The notes under the pieces: model-generated
Database searches by the model: none
What the model was told of the DNA's origin: nothing
The model's input: the letters and a program-made list of their open reading frames with translations, nothing else
Part shown: one piece after another, positions 1 to 7,505 of the stretch
How the letters are laid out: every line of letters starts with the position of its first letter
Position numbering within the stretch: position 1 is the first letter of the stretch
Assembly: GCA_964505555.1 (NCBI GenBank)
Contig: CAZDIO010000171.1
Location: forward strand, 1-15,210
Source of the DNA: CAZDIO01 sp964505555
Lineage (GTDB): Bacteria > Bdellovibrionota_C > UBA2361 > SZUA-149 > CAZDIO01
DNA: 15,210 nt
Reading direction: 5' to 3'
Position numbers and translations under genes: made by a program

Positions 1-280
1 TCTGGCGTCAGAATTTCTTCCGCCCAGATCTTTTCTACCCAGTATCTGAGAACCCCCACCCTGGGAGATAGATAGTGCGGATGCTTTCACCTCAAGTGTT
101 ATTGCCAGACCTCTATATAAACATATATAGATCATTGGATATTTACTAAGCGACTAAATGGCGAGGTTTTTAAGAGGTCCTCTCCTTTCTGAAGGACTCT
201 TTCTTGACTTGGCTAGGATGGTTTGTTTTGGTGGGTAATCGTTATTGCAATTCATGACATGGTGATGAAAGGAAATAGAT
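1..280. other. Left-edge intergenic region upstream of lysS
   Basis: No gene can be called in this stretch. Two plus-strand frames run open from base 1 to stop codons at 69-71 and 73-75, so the last residues of a truncated upstream gene could lie here, but nothing identifies it. On the minus strand a frame is open from a GTG at 88-90 to the edge, also unidentifiable. An imperfect hairpin (stem 172-181 with 193-201, one bulged G) lies mid-region. The lysS ribosome binding site AAAGGAAA lies at about 268-275. I saw no convincing sigma-70 promoter: the TTGACT at 204-209 has no -10 box at normal spacing. Confidence 0.5.
172..201. other. Imperfect hairpin upstream of lysS
   Basis: Bases 172-176 plus 178-181 can pair with 193-201 (nine pairs, one bulged G, 11-base loop). 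It is followed by TCTTG rather than a run of T, so it is a poor intrinsic terminator. It could end an upstream transcript or sit in the lysS leader. Function unknown. Confidence 0.25.
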
Positions 281-1783
281 ATGGCAGATGAGCGTAGCGA
301 GCAGGAGCTCGTGCGGATTGAGAAGTTGCGTGCTCTTCGTGCGCTTGGTTACCCATACCCAAACGATGTTTTGATAACTGACTCCTCAGAGAGTGTAAAA
401 GCTGCTGTTGCCGATGAGCAACAATTAGATCCTCAACAACGACAAGTTCGAACCATCGCGGGAAGACTGATGACGATCCGTTTGATGGGAAAAGCGGCTT
501 TTTGTCATCTCCAAGATGAGCGTGGTCAGGTTCAGATCTATGTCCGTAAAGAAGATATTGGTGAGGAGAGCTATCAGCTTTTTAAGAATTTTGATTTAGG
601 GGATATCGTTGAAGCAAGTGGATATACTTTTCTGACTAAAACAGGAGAGCCTTCACTTCATGCAACAAAGGTTCGCTTACTCGTAAAGTGTCTCCATCCG
701 CTTCCTGAAAAATGGCATGGACTTACAGACGTTGAGCGGCGTTATCGGCAACGGTATCTCGATCTCATGGTCAACCCGGATGTGCGCCAGGCGTTTGTCG
801 TTAGAGCAAAAATAGTTTCTTTCATTCGTAACTTTCTTAATGAACGTGGGTATCTCGAGGTTGAAACTCCGGTGATGCACACGATCGCAAGTGGAGCTGC
901 CGCTCGGCCGTTTTTGACCCATCACAATACACTCGATTTGGAACTCCATCTCCGAATTGCCCTTGAGCTTCATCTTAAGCGGTTACTCGTTGGAGGGTTT
1001 GAGCGGGTGTATGAGCTTTCACGGGTTTTTAGAAACGAAGGGATCTCTACTCAACACAATCCAGAGTTTACAATGATTGAGTTCTACCAAGCCTACGCAA
1101 CGTATGAAACGTTGATGGATCTGACAGAAGAGATGATTTCAGAACTTGTGTATTCGCTCTATGGAAAGTATCAACTTGAATTTCGCGAGCAAACGATTGA
1201 TTTTTCACGACCGTGGGGACGCTATCCAATGAGTGAGGCGATCTATGAATTTGCAAAAATTCCTCGTTCTGTAAATCTTGATTCAATCGAGGGAGTGTTT
1301 GAAGCGGCGACCCTTCTTGGTGTTCATATTGATCCAAAAATTAGTGATTATGGAAGAGCGCTCTATGAGCTCTTTGATTCTACCGTGGAGGAGAAGATTA
1401 CCAACCCTACTTTTATTACCCGTTTTCCTCGAAGTGTCTCTCCGCTGGCTCGTCCTTCTTTGGATGATCACCGTTTTACGGATCGTTTTGAACTTTTTAC
1501 TTCTGGAATGGAGATTGCCAATGCGTTTAGTGAATTAAACGATGCTGAGGATCAACGTGCTCGATTTGATGAGCAGAAAAAGGCACGGCAAGCTGGAGAT
1601 GAAGAGACGATGGAGCTTGATGAAGATTTCGTTACCGCCCTTGAGTATGGTATGCCGCCAACGGCGGGGGAGGGGATTGGGATTGATCGTTTGGTGATGC
1701 TCCTTACAAACTCTCCGAGTATCCGAGATGTAATTCTTTTTCCGCTGATGCGTCCGGAAGAAAAAACTCACGAAGAAAACTAG
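281..1783 (+). CDS. lysS: Lysyl-tRNA synthetase, class II
   Basis: Cytoplasmic enzyme that activates lysine with ATP and charges tRNA-Lys. The 500-residue length is normal for bacterial class II LysRS. An N-terminal OB-fold anticodon-binding domain covers roughly residues 55-140. The catalytic core follows: motif 1 region around 190-216 (GYLEVETPVM, then GAAARPFLTHHN), motif 2 at about 240-270 (FERVYELSRVFRNEG, then HNPEFTMIEFY), and motif 3 at 463-475 (GEGIGIDRLVMLL, with Arg470). The ATG at 281 is supported by AAAGGAAA about five bases upstream. It is the first gene of a tight lysS-lolC/E-lolD-bamA run; its stop codon overlaps the AGGA that serves the next gene, which suggests co-transcription. 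No key residue appears to be missing. Confidence 0.97.
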   Translation: MADERSEQELVRIEKLRALRALGYPYPNDVLITDSSESVKAAVADEQQLDPQQRQVRTIAGRLMTIRLMGKAAFCHLQDERGQVQIYVRKEDIGEESYQLFKNFDLGDIVEASGYTFLTKTGEPSLHATKVRLLVKCLHPLPEKWHGLTDVERRYRQRYLDLMVNPDVRQAFVVRAKIVSFIRNFLNERGYLEVETPVMHTIASGAAARPFLTHHNTLDLELHLRIALELHLKRLLVGGFERVYELSRVFRNEGISTQHNPEFTMIEFYQAYATYETLMDLTEEMISELVYSLYGKYQLEFREQTIDFSRPWGRYPMSEAIYEFAKIPRSVNLDSIEGVFEAATLLGVHIDPKISDYGRALYELFDSTVEEKITNPTFITRFPRSVSPLARPSLDDHRFTDRFELFTSGMEIANAFSELNDAEDQRARFDEQKKARQAGDEETMELDEDFVTALEYGMPPTAGEGIGIDRLVMLLTNSPSIRDVILFPLMRPEEKTHEEN

Positions 1784-1790
1784 GATCGAT

Positions 1791-3065
1791 ATGTTTCTGG
1801 GGGTAGAGAGGTTTATTGCCGGAAGGTACTTACGGAGTAAGCGTAAGGAGGTCTTCATCTCGATCATTACGATCATCTCCGTGTTGGGGGTGGCAATTAG
1901 TGTAATGGTGCTTGATGTGGTGCTTGGAGTAATGACCGGGTTTGAAGCGGAGCTTCGTGAGAAATTAATCGGAGCAAGTGCTCACGTGGTGGTGCGCCAT
2001 GTTCAAGGAAACATAGAAGAGTGGGAAGGGCTTACAAAAAAGATCTTAACCGTTTCTGGAGTAAAGAGTGCTGTTCCGTACACCCATAATCAAGCGATGC
2101 TTACCGGAAACGGCGTTGCCACCGGTATTTTAATACGGGGAGTTGCGGAGCTTGAGGAGCCGGTTGAAAAATTAAAAAAATCCCTTTCTCCTGAAACGCA
2201 TATCGAAGATCTTTTTGTTCCGGCAGAGATCAGTATTACGAGACCTGATGGGACACCAGACACGGTGAGTTTACCTCCGATTCTTATCGGTCGAACTCTT
2301 CAGCAACGACTTGCCGCTCCACGGGGGACGGTGATCACACTTCTTTCCCCTCAAATGACATCTTCCCCTCAAGGGTTAATTCCGCGATCAAGACGTTTTG
2401 CACTTATTGGCAATTACAGTTCTGGTCTTATTGAGTACGAATCTGGGCTTGCTTATACTTCTTTAAAAGATTCTCAACAGTTTTTTGGAATGGGAAGAAC
2501 GGTCACCGGGATCGAAGTTGAGGTTGACGATCTTTTTCAGGCACAGGCGATCGCCGCGAGGATTGAAAGTGCGCTCGGGAAGGATTCTCCTTATAGTGCC
2601 ACGGATTGGACACAACCCAATAAGCCGCTCTGGGAAGCGATGCAGCTTGAAAAGAGAGTTTATTTTATCGTTCTTCTTCTTCTGGTGCTTGTGGCGAGTT
2701 TTTCTATTGTTAGCACGCTGGTGATGGTGGTGATGGAAAAAAATAAGGATATTGCTATCTTAAAAACAATGGGAGCATCAGATCGCCTGGTGATGCGAGT
2801 CTTTCTTTTACAAGGTTCGATTATTGGCTTTTCTGGGACATTGTTGGGTACTCTTTTAGGAGTTGTCGGATGTTTACTGCTTCGAGAGTATGGTTTTGAA
2901 ATTGATGAGCGGGTGTTTTCGCTCAGTAAAGTGCCGGTGCATCTTGTGCCTAGTAATTTTGTAATGGTGGCTGTTTCGGGGCTGTTGATTACAGCGTGTG
3001 CTGGTATCTATCCAGCGCTTCGTGCCGCGCACCTTAAGCCAGCAGATGCGCTTCGTTATGAGTAA
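1791..3065 (+). CDS. lolC: LolC/LolE-family lipoprotein-releasing permease
   Basis: Inner-membrane subunit of the ABC exporter that extracts mature lipoproteins from the inner membrane and passes them to the periplasmic carrier LolA. At 424 residues it has the family layout: basic N-terminus (GRYLRSKRKE), a first membrane helix at about 22-49, a large periplasmic domain, then three C-terminal helices at roughly 288-316, 335-365 and 383-409. Family signatures are VMTGFEAELREK near 48-59, MEKNKDIAILKTMGAS after the second helix, and a C-terminus YPALRAAHLKPADALRYE. Start ATG lies 7 bases after lysS, with AGGA overlapping the lysS stop. Only one permease is present, so it could act as a homodimer (LolF-like) or pair with a LolC/E encoded elsewhere; the sequence cannot separate LolC from LolE. 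Confidence 0.93.
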   Translation: MFLGVERFIAGRYLRSKRKEVFISIITIISVLGVAISVMVLDVVLGVMTGFEAELREKLIGASAHVVVRHVQGNIEEWEGLTKKILTVSGVKSAVPYTHNQAMLTGNGVATGILIRGVAELEEPVEKLKKSLSPETHIEDLFVPAEISITRPDGTPDTVSLPPILIGRTLQQRLAAPRGTVITLLSPQMTSSPQGLIPRSRRFALIGNYSSGLIEYESGLAYTSLKDSQQFFGMGRTVTGIEVEVDDLFQAQAIAARIESALGKDSPYSATDWTQPNKPLWEAMQLEKRVYFIVLLLLVLVASFSIVSTLVMVVMEKNKDIAILKTMGASDRLVMRVFLLQGSIIGFSGTLLGTLLGVVGCLLLREYGFEIDERVFSLSKVPVHLVPSNFVMVAVSGLLITACAGIYPALRAAHLKPADALRYE

Positions 3066-3071
3066 CCGAAG

Positions 3072-3749
3072 ATGAAGATTGAAACAAAAGCTCTAACGAT
3101 GGAATACAACGATGCCGGTCGGATCGTTGAAGTTTTTCGAGATATTGAGATGACAGTTCCTTCAGGAACAAAGCTCGCGGTTGTTGGAGAATCAGGTATT
3201 GGAAAGACGACTTTACTGTATCTCCTTGGTGGATTAGAGCGGCCTACCAGTGGAGAAGTTTTTCTTGATGGACAATCGTTAACATCGGGATTTAATAGCC
3301 AAGAAGCTTTAAGCCAGTTTCGCGGGAAAAATATTGGCTTTATTTTCCAATTCCACCACCTTCTTCCTGAGTTTGATGCGATTGAAAACACGGCTATGCC
3401 CCTTTTTCTCCAGGGAATCGAGCAAGAGATAGCTCGCGAGCAGGCCAAAGCACTTCTGGAGCGAGTTGGTCTTAGACACCGTCTTACGCACCGTCCCGGT
3501 ATGCTCTCTGGTGGGGAACAACAACGGGTTGCTATTGCCCGGGCACTTGCGATAAACCCAGGGGTGCTTCTTGCGGATGAACCAACAGGAAATCTCGATC
3601 AGAAGACAGCGGCGGAAGTGCACAACCTGCTTCTTGAAATTCATCGTGAGAAAAAAATGACGCTCTTAATTGTTACCCATTCCCTTGAGCTTGCTCAGAT
3701 GATGGATACCGTTTCGGTATTAACTCCCAGCGGGTTAACGACAAGGTAA
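3072..3749 (+). CDS. lolD: LolD, ATPase of the lipoprotein-releasing ABC exporter
   Basis: Cytoplasmic nucleotide-binding subunit that drives the Lol exporter together with the permease encoded just upstream (6-base gap). The 225-residue length is typical. Visible motifs are Walker A GESGIGKTT (39-47), Q-loop Gln93 inside GFIFQFHHLLPEF, the ABC signature LSGGEQQR (145-152), Walker B VLLADE (165-170) with the following PTGNLD D-loop, and the switch His203 (VTH). QFHHLLPEF is what distinguishes LolD from MacB-like and FtsE-like relatives. The Walker A has Ile and Thr where many LolD proteins read GSGKST, which still fits the GxxGxGK[ST] pattern. The Shine-Dalgarno is weak, so translation may be coupled to the permease gene. 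Confidence 0.95.
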   Translation: MKIETKALTMEYNDAGRIVEVFRDIEMTVPSGTKLAVVGESGIGKTTLLYLLGGLERPTSGEVFLDGQSLTSGFNSQEALSQFRGKNIGFIFQFHHLLPEFDAIENTAMPLFLQGIEQEIAREQAKALLERVGLRHRLTHRPGMLSGGEQQRVAIARALAINPGVLLADEPTGNLDQKTAAEVHNLLLEIHREKKMTLLIVTHSLELAQMMDTVSVLTPSGLTTR

Positions 3750-3776
3750 GGTGACCAAGATAAAGTGAGACAATAA

Positions 3777-6068
3777 ATGCTTACACGTTTTTCTCTCGGC
3801 TATTTTTTGCTCCGTTGGGTTGTGCTCCTGATGTTCGTTCCAAGTTTTGTTGCGGCAGAGCCTCTACTGTCGAGTGTCGAGATTTCCGGAAACAAACGAA
3901 TTGATGCTTCAACCATTCTCGCCCAGGTTTCTTCCAAAGAGCGTGCACCGCTTAATCGTACAACAGTTCAAAATGATATCAAGGAGATTTATCGCACAGG
4001 CTTGTTTGATCAGGTGAGTGCAGAAGTTGAAGAGGGGCGTGAAGGGGCGATTTTGCGTTTCCAGGTGGTTGAAAAGCCTGCGATCAGAAACGTCTATATT
4101 GAAGGGAACCAAGAGGTCTCCAATGATCAACTCAAGGAACAGTTAGGGCTCGAAGTTCGGCGTTTTTTGGATCACAATAAAATTCAAGCGGGCATTGATC
4201 AAACAAAAACTTTTTACCAAGGGAAGGGTTACTACGGGACTGAAATTACGTTTTCTACAGATCCTGCGGAAGAAAATCAGGTGGATTTAACATTTCACGT
4301 TAAAGAGGGGGAAAAGAAGCGGCTACGCGAGATCGTTTTTGAAGGGAATACAGAGATCCCCGATGATGAATTAAACGATGTTATAAAGACCGGCCTCTAT
4401 AAATGGTGGTCGTCGTGGGCGACTGGGAGTGGGGTCATTAAGGAAGAAAACCTCCAAAATGATGTCCGTGAGCTTACAAGATTATATCTCAATCATGGCT
4501 ATGTTGATGTCAAAGTTGGTGAACCGGTAGTAGAGGAAACAGAAAAGGGATTACGAATCACCTATAAGATCAGTGAGGGAGTAATTTATAATCTCTCTTC
4601 AATCAGCGTGGAAGGGGATCTTGTTGAGGAGAGTGAAGAGAAGACTTTAGAAAAAATCGAGTCAAAAATAAACGAGCCGTTTAACGTTGATATCATGCGG
4701 CGCGATACGTTTTTGATTACAGAAAAATTTACTGATGTTGGATACGCTTTTGCAAACGTAGAACCTGATACGACGATTGATCGAGAAAATCGCACTGTCA
4801 AAGTTGTTTTTCGCGTTAACAAAGGCTCTCTTGTTTCAATTAATAGGATTAACATCTCTGGAAATCAAAAAACTCAGGACAATGTTATTCGTCGCTCACT
4901 GAAGATCGAAGAACGGGAGCTCTTTTCTAGTTCAAAGTTAAAGCAAAGCGAGCAACAGCTTAAACGGCTTGGGTATTTCGATGAGGTGACGATTACCCCA
5001 GAACCAACCTCCGCGCCTGGGGAGATTGACCTTAATTTGAGTGTGCGCGAAGGGCAGACCGGAACATTTAGTGTCGGTGCGGGAGTAAGCTCGGGGGAGG
5101 GGTTTATCTTCAATGCCCGAATATCAGAGCAAAATATCTTTGGATCTGGAAATTCGCTCACCCTTCAACTTGATAACGGTTCTGAGCGTGAAAATTACGT
5201 GCTCTCGTTTGATAATCCACGAGTCAATGACACTCGGATGTCATATGGTTTTGATCTCCTCTCGGTGGAGAGAGAGTTTGATGACTTTGATCGTCACCAA
5301 GCCGGAGGAAAAATGACCATCGGATATCCGTTGTGGTTTCTTGGAGAGAAGTATCTTGATGATGTGCGCTTTGCTCTTGATTATGAACTGTTACGAATAA
5401 AAATAAGTAATGTTGATTTCGATGCTCCGGAACTTATTCGTGATGAAGAGGGAACCTCTACCTCTTCAAGTATGACACCGCGAATCATGAGAACGACGAT
5501 TGATAATCCACTCAATCCGACGGAAGGTTCAAACCAACGGATGAGTGTGGAGCTTGCGGGGCTTGGTGGGGATGAGGAGTTTTGGCTCTTTCAGGCAAAT
5601 AACACCTTTTACTATCCACTCTATAAATCATCGGCAGGACCGATCGTCTTTGCAAATCGAATTCGGTTTGGCTATGGCGAAACGTTTAATGATGATGATT
5701 TTCCACTCTTTCGACGATTCTTCCCGGGGGGGATAGATTCTGTTCGTGGTTTTGATTCTCGAGAGCTTGGCCCAAAGGATGAACAAGGGAATGAATATGG
5801 AGGAAGTAAGGAGCTCATTGGAAACGTTGAGTTAATCTTTCCTCTCGTTTCCTCAGTGGGCTTTCGTGGTTTGCTTTTTTATGATGTTGGAAATGCGTTT
5901 GATGATGATGAGAATATTGAACTTAGCGAGCTGCGCCATGCCGTTGGTTGGGGTTTTCGGTGGAGCTCCCCACTTGGTCCGATCCGTATCGAATTTGGGT
6001 ATCCACTTGATAAGGAAGAAGGGGAGAAATCTATGCAGACCCACTTCTCATTTGGCGCGCCGTTATAA
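3777..6068 (+). CDS. bamA: BamA, outer-membrane beta-barrel assembly factor
   Basis: Core of the BAM complex, which folds beta-barrel proteins into the outer membrane. A Sec signal peptide (basic start, hydrophobic 10-24, likely cleavage after Ala27 in FVAA-EP) is followed by five POTRA repeats at about 29-100, 101-179, 180-268, 269-350 and 351-426; each opens with a strand such as VEISGN, VYIEGN, IVFEGN, ISVEGD or INISGN. The Omp85 barrel fills 427-763, with the conserved lid-lock motif VRGF at 656-659. The 763-residue length fits a five-POTRA BamA. The C-terminus reads HFSFGAPL, ending in Leu where barrel signals usually end in Phe or another aromatic. The gene follows lolD by 27 bases. The skp, lpxD, fabZ and lpxA genes that often follow bamA are not here. 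Confidence 0.97.
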   Translation: MLTRFSLGYFLLRWVVLLMFVPSFVAAEPLLSSVEISGNKRIDASTILAQVSSKERAPLNRTTVQNDIKEIYRTGLFDQVSAEVEEGREGAILRFQVVEKPAIRNVYIEGNQEVSNDQLKEQLGLEVRRFLDHNKIQAGIDQTKTFYQGKGYYGTEITFSTDPAEENQVDLTFHVKEGEKKRLREIVFEGNTEIPDDELNDVIKTGLYKWWSSWATGSGVIKEENLQNDVRELTRLYLNHGYVDVKVGEPVVEETEKGLRITYKISEGVIYNLSSISVEGDLVEESEEKTLEKIESKINEPFNVDIMRRDTFLITEKFTDVGYAFANVEPDTTIDRENRTVKVVFRVNKGSLVSINRINISGNQKTQDNVIRRSLKIEERELFSSSKLKQSEQQLKRLGYFDEVTITPEPTSAPGEIDLNLSVREGQTGTFSVGAGVSSGEGFIFNARISEQNIFGSGNSLTLQLDNGSERENYVLSFDNPRVNDTRMSYGFDLLSVEREFDDFDRHQAGGKMTIGYPLWFLGEKYLDDVRFALDYELLRIKISNVDFDAPELIRDEEGTSTSSSMTPRIMRTTIDNPLNPTEGSNQRMSVELAGLGGDEEFWLFQANNTFYYPLYKSSAGPIVFANRIRFGYGETFNDDDFPLFRRFFPGGIDSVRGFDSRELGPKDEQGNEYGGSKELIGNVELIFPLVSSVGFRGLLFYDVGNAFDDDENIELSELRHAVGWGFRWSSPLGPIRIEFGYPLDKEEGEKSMQTHFSFGAPL

Positions 6069-6096
6069 TCCTCAGAAGAACATAATCTAGGAAAGG

Positions 6097-6125
6097 AAAA
6101 AGAGTCTCTAGAAAAATTTAGAGAC
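6097..6125 (-). terminator. Intrinsic terminator for the minus-strand hypothetical gene
   Basis: Read on the minus strand, a perfect 7-bp stem (6119-6125 with 6104-6110, loop 6111-6118) is followed directly by TCTTTTT (6103-6097). It lies 40 bases past the stop codon of the 6165-6611 gene. On the plus strand the same hairpin has no T run after it, so it does not look like a good terminator for bamA. Confidence 0.65.
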
Positions 6126-6165
6126 GCTGGGTATCTCTCCTTTCTTGCAACGAAGTAGCGTCTCT
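6120..6165. repeat. Second inverted repeat that competes with the terminator stem
   Basis: AGAGACGC at 6120-6127 is the exact reverse complement of GCGTCTCT at 6158-6165. Bases 6120-6125 are also the arm of the terminator hairpin at 6104-6125, so the two stems exclude each other. The right arm abuts the stop codon of the minus-strand gene. Whether the RNA switches between the stems is inference only. Confidence 0.4.
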
Positions 6166-6611
6166 TAAGGCTCAAAAAGCATGCCTTGTGCTTGCGTTGG
6201 GCAAGTGTTGGGCAGTGACCCTCTTGTAGCCAAATCTCGTCTTACCACCGGTGCAACTTTTCTAGAAAGAACCTTTACGTCATTCTCTCCGATACGGATC
6301 GGCAGGTGTGACTGCCCAGAAGCTTTGAGATGAATCTCTTCAGCTAAGAGAGGTGCCAGGTGATCGAACGGATCTTCAAGCACCGCAGCAGCCCATGCCG
6401 CTGTCTGAGCTCGTGTTTCTGGGTGAGCCTCAAGCCATCGCAACACCGCTACACGGGTTTCTCGTAACAAAAACTGTCTTGATCGAATCCCCTTGAGGAG
6501 GAGCCAGAGCGTTGCTTTTTGATTCTTAAGGAATTCTAGCCGCGCCACCTCCAGTTCTGCTTCCATCGTTTTTGACCAACGACGAAACTTTCTGTACCGT
6601 CGGATCTCCAT
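6165..6611 (-). CDS. Hypothetical protein, basic and mostly helical (148 aa)
   Basis: I do not recognise this protein. The chosen ATG at 6611 has GGAG nine bases upstream and gives 148 residues; the frame stays open upstream to a TTG at 6677 (170 residues), the longest possible form. The N-terminus is strongly basic (EIRRYRKFRRW). Residues about 15-100 look helical and amphipathic, and the last 40 are Pro- and Arg-rich with a polar tail. There is no signal peptide, membrane helix or cysteine cluster. A minus-strand promoter at 6731-6760 and a terminator at 6097-6125 frame it as a single-gene transcript, which argues that it is real although it lies alone against its neighbours. It is convergent with bamA and divergent from yceD. 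Function unknown. Confidence 0.6.
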   Translation of the reverse strand: MEIRRYRKFRRWSKTMEAELEVARLEFLKNQKATLWLLLKGIRSRQFLLRETRVAVLRWLEAHPETRAQTAAWAAAVLEDPFDHLAPLLAEEIHLKASGQSHLPIRIGENDVKVLSRKVAPVVRRDLATRGSLPNTCPTQAQGMLFEP

Positions 6612-6730
6612 AACCTTTTTCTCCAATCCTTTGATATCTGATACCAGCGTCACAACAGACCGCGCCACGCAAACCAAGCGTTAGCCTGATGAAACCCTGG
6701 ATCTTTGCCTCTACCAAAGCTGAAAGGGAT

Positions 6731-6760
6731 ATCATATTTTCTGAGCATTTTCTAGAACAA
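6731..6760 (-). promoter_or_regulatory. Sigma-70-type promoter for the minus-strand hypothetical gene
   Basis: On the minus strand TTGTTC (6760-6755), an 18-base spacer and TATGAT (6736-6731) match a sigma-70 promoter at 4/6 and 5/6 positions. The predicted start near 6724 gives a leader of about 113 bases to the ATG at 6611. It stands back to back with the yceD promoter. Confidence 0.5.
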
Positions 6761-6789
6761 GGCTCTGTGGGAGTCTCTTTTCGCTTGAG

Positions 6790-6818
6790 TTCACCTCGAC
6801 CCGGATTCCTGCTATAGT
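6790..6818 (+). promoter_or_regulatory. Extended -10 promoter of yceD, predicted leaderless
   Basis: TTCACC (6790-6795), a 17-base spacer and TATAGT (6813-6818), with an extended TG at 6810-6811 (TGCTATAGT). Six bases after the -10 box comes the A of the yceD ATG at 6825, exactly where transcription should start. No Shine-Dalgarno lies between them, so the mRNA is probably leaderless. Confidence 0.55.
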
Positions 6819-6824
6819 CATCGG

Positions 6825-7364
6825 ATGAAAATTCGAATCCCCAACATCCCTGCCGATGGGCTCTCGCTTCAATTTGAACTTCCTTCAGAGAAGCTGAACG
6901 CTCGAATTGAAAAAACGAGGGAAGGTTCCCCGACCTACGATGTGATCTCCCCACCTCAGACAGATCTCCGTATCGAGTTGCAACGCTTAAATGTATTTAT
7001 TAATGGCGATGTTGATGCACAGTTTCGCACGATCTGCTCCCGATGTGCAGAAGAGACAGAGTTTGCACTCCATGTCCCGATTAAGTTGACGATGAAACCA
7101 AAATCAAAACGTGCCATTCCTGGTGCCGATGATGAAGGACTTGAGTTTGGTGTGTATGAGGGTGAGGAGATTGACTGCGGAGATATTGTTGAAGAGTATA
7201 TTATCTTAGCGCTTCCTTTTACCGTGCTTTGTTCGGAGAATTGTAAGGGACTCTGTGCCACCTGTGGGGTAAATCTTAACCGCGAAAGCTGCCATTGTCA
7301 GCAGGAAGAAGAAGAGAAGACAGAGAATCCATTTAGCGTGCTTCGGGGCCTAAAGATCCAGTAA
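6825..7364 (+). CDS. yceD: DUF177/YceD family protein
   Basis: Member of the YceD (DUF177) family, whose genes commonly lie just before rpmF; in E. coli and plants family members are linked to 23S rRNA accumulation or processing, so a role in large-subunit assembly is inferred. The 179-residue length is normal. The protein begins KIRIPNIPADGL as many relatives do and has eight cysteines: CSRC at 71-74, then C136, C140, C144, C147, C156 and C158 in the family's C-terminal pattern CKGLCATCGVNLN, then CHC, a likely metal site. An acidic run (EEEEK) follows before the C-terminal SVLRGLKIQ. The ATG has no Shine-Dalgarno and coincides with the predicted transcription start. A 141-base gap separates it from rpmF, longer than the usual tight pairing. 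Confidence 0.9.
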   Translation: MKIRIPNIPADGLSLQFELPSEKLNARIEKTREGSPTYDVISPPQTDLRIELQRLNVFINGDVDAQFRTICSRCAEETEFALHVPIKLTMKPKSKRAIPGADDEGLEFGVYEGEEIDCGDIVEEYIILALPFTVLCSENCKGLCATCGVNLNRESCHCQQEEEEKTENPFSVLRGLKIQ

Positions 7365-7395
7365 AACTTGCTCTTTCTCGTTATCTTCAAGCTTG

Positions 7396-7424
7396 TCCCC
7401 CTTTTCAGGGGCACCCTTGTAAAA
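7396..7424. other. Small hairpin between yceD and rpmF
   Basis: The yceD-rpmF gap contains a short GC stem in which CCCC pairs with GGGG across TTTTCA (within about 7398-7412), with possible outer CAAG/CTTG pairing. No T run follows it, so it is not a convincing terminator. It might be a processing or attenuation structure. Confidence 0.2.
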
Positions 7425-7494
7425 AGTGATAATTTCTCCTATAACCTTGGGTTTCTGTAGTTATTTACGCATATTAAAATTCTAACTCTTGGAC

Positions 7495-7500
7495 TATAGA
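7495..7500 (+). promoter_or_regulatory. Possible -10 box next to the rpmF start
   Basis: TATAGA in the context CTATAG, the same core as the yceD -10 box, ends five bases before the rpmF ATG. No good -35 box is found at 16-18 bases upstream. If used, it would give an essentially leaderless rpmF mRNA. The only Shine-Dalgarno candidate is GAAG at 7499-7502, three bases from the ATG and too close to be convincing. Confidence 0.35.
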
Positions 7501-7505
7501 AGTTT

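Noticed and set aside
1..75. C-terminal end of a truncated upstream gene, or start of a divergent one
   Set aside because: Several frames on both strands are open for 22-30 codons, none identifiable, so no coding call is justified.
204..226. Sigma-54 or sigma-70 promoter around TTGACTTGGC before lysS
   Set aside because: No -10 box lies 16-18 bases downstream of TTGACT, and the GG/GC spacing of a sigma-54 site is not met.
6526..6954. 142-codon minus-strand frame overlapping yceD and the hypothetical gene
   Set aside because: It overlaps the conserved yceD start, spans both promoters, and has an unprotein-like composition; the 6165-6611 frame is the better minus-strand gene.
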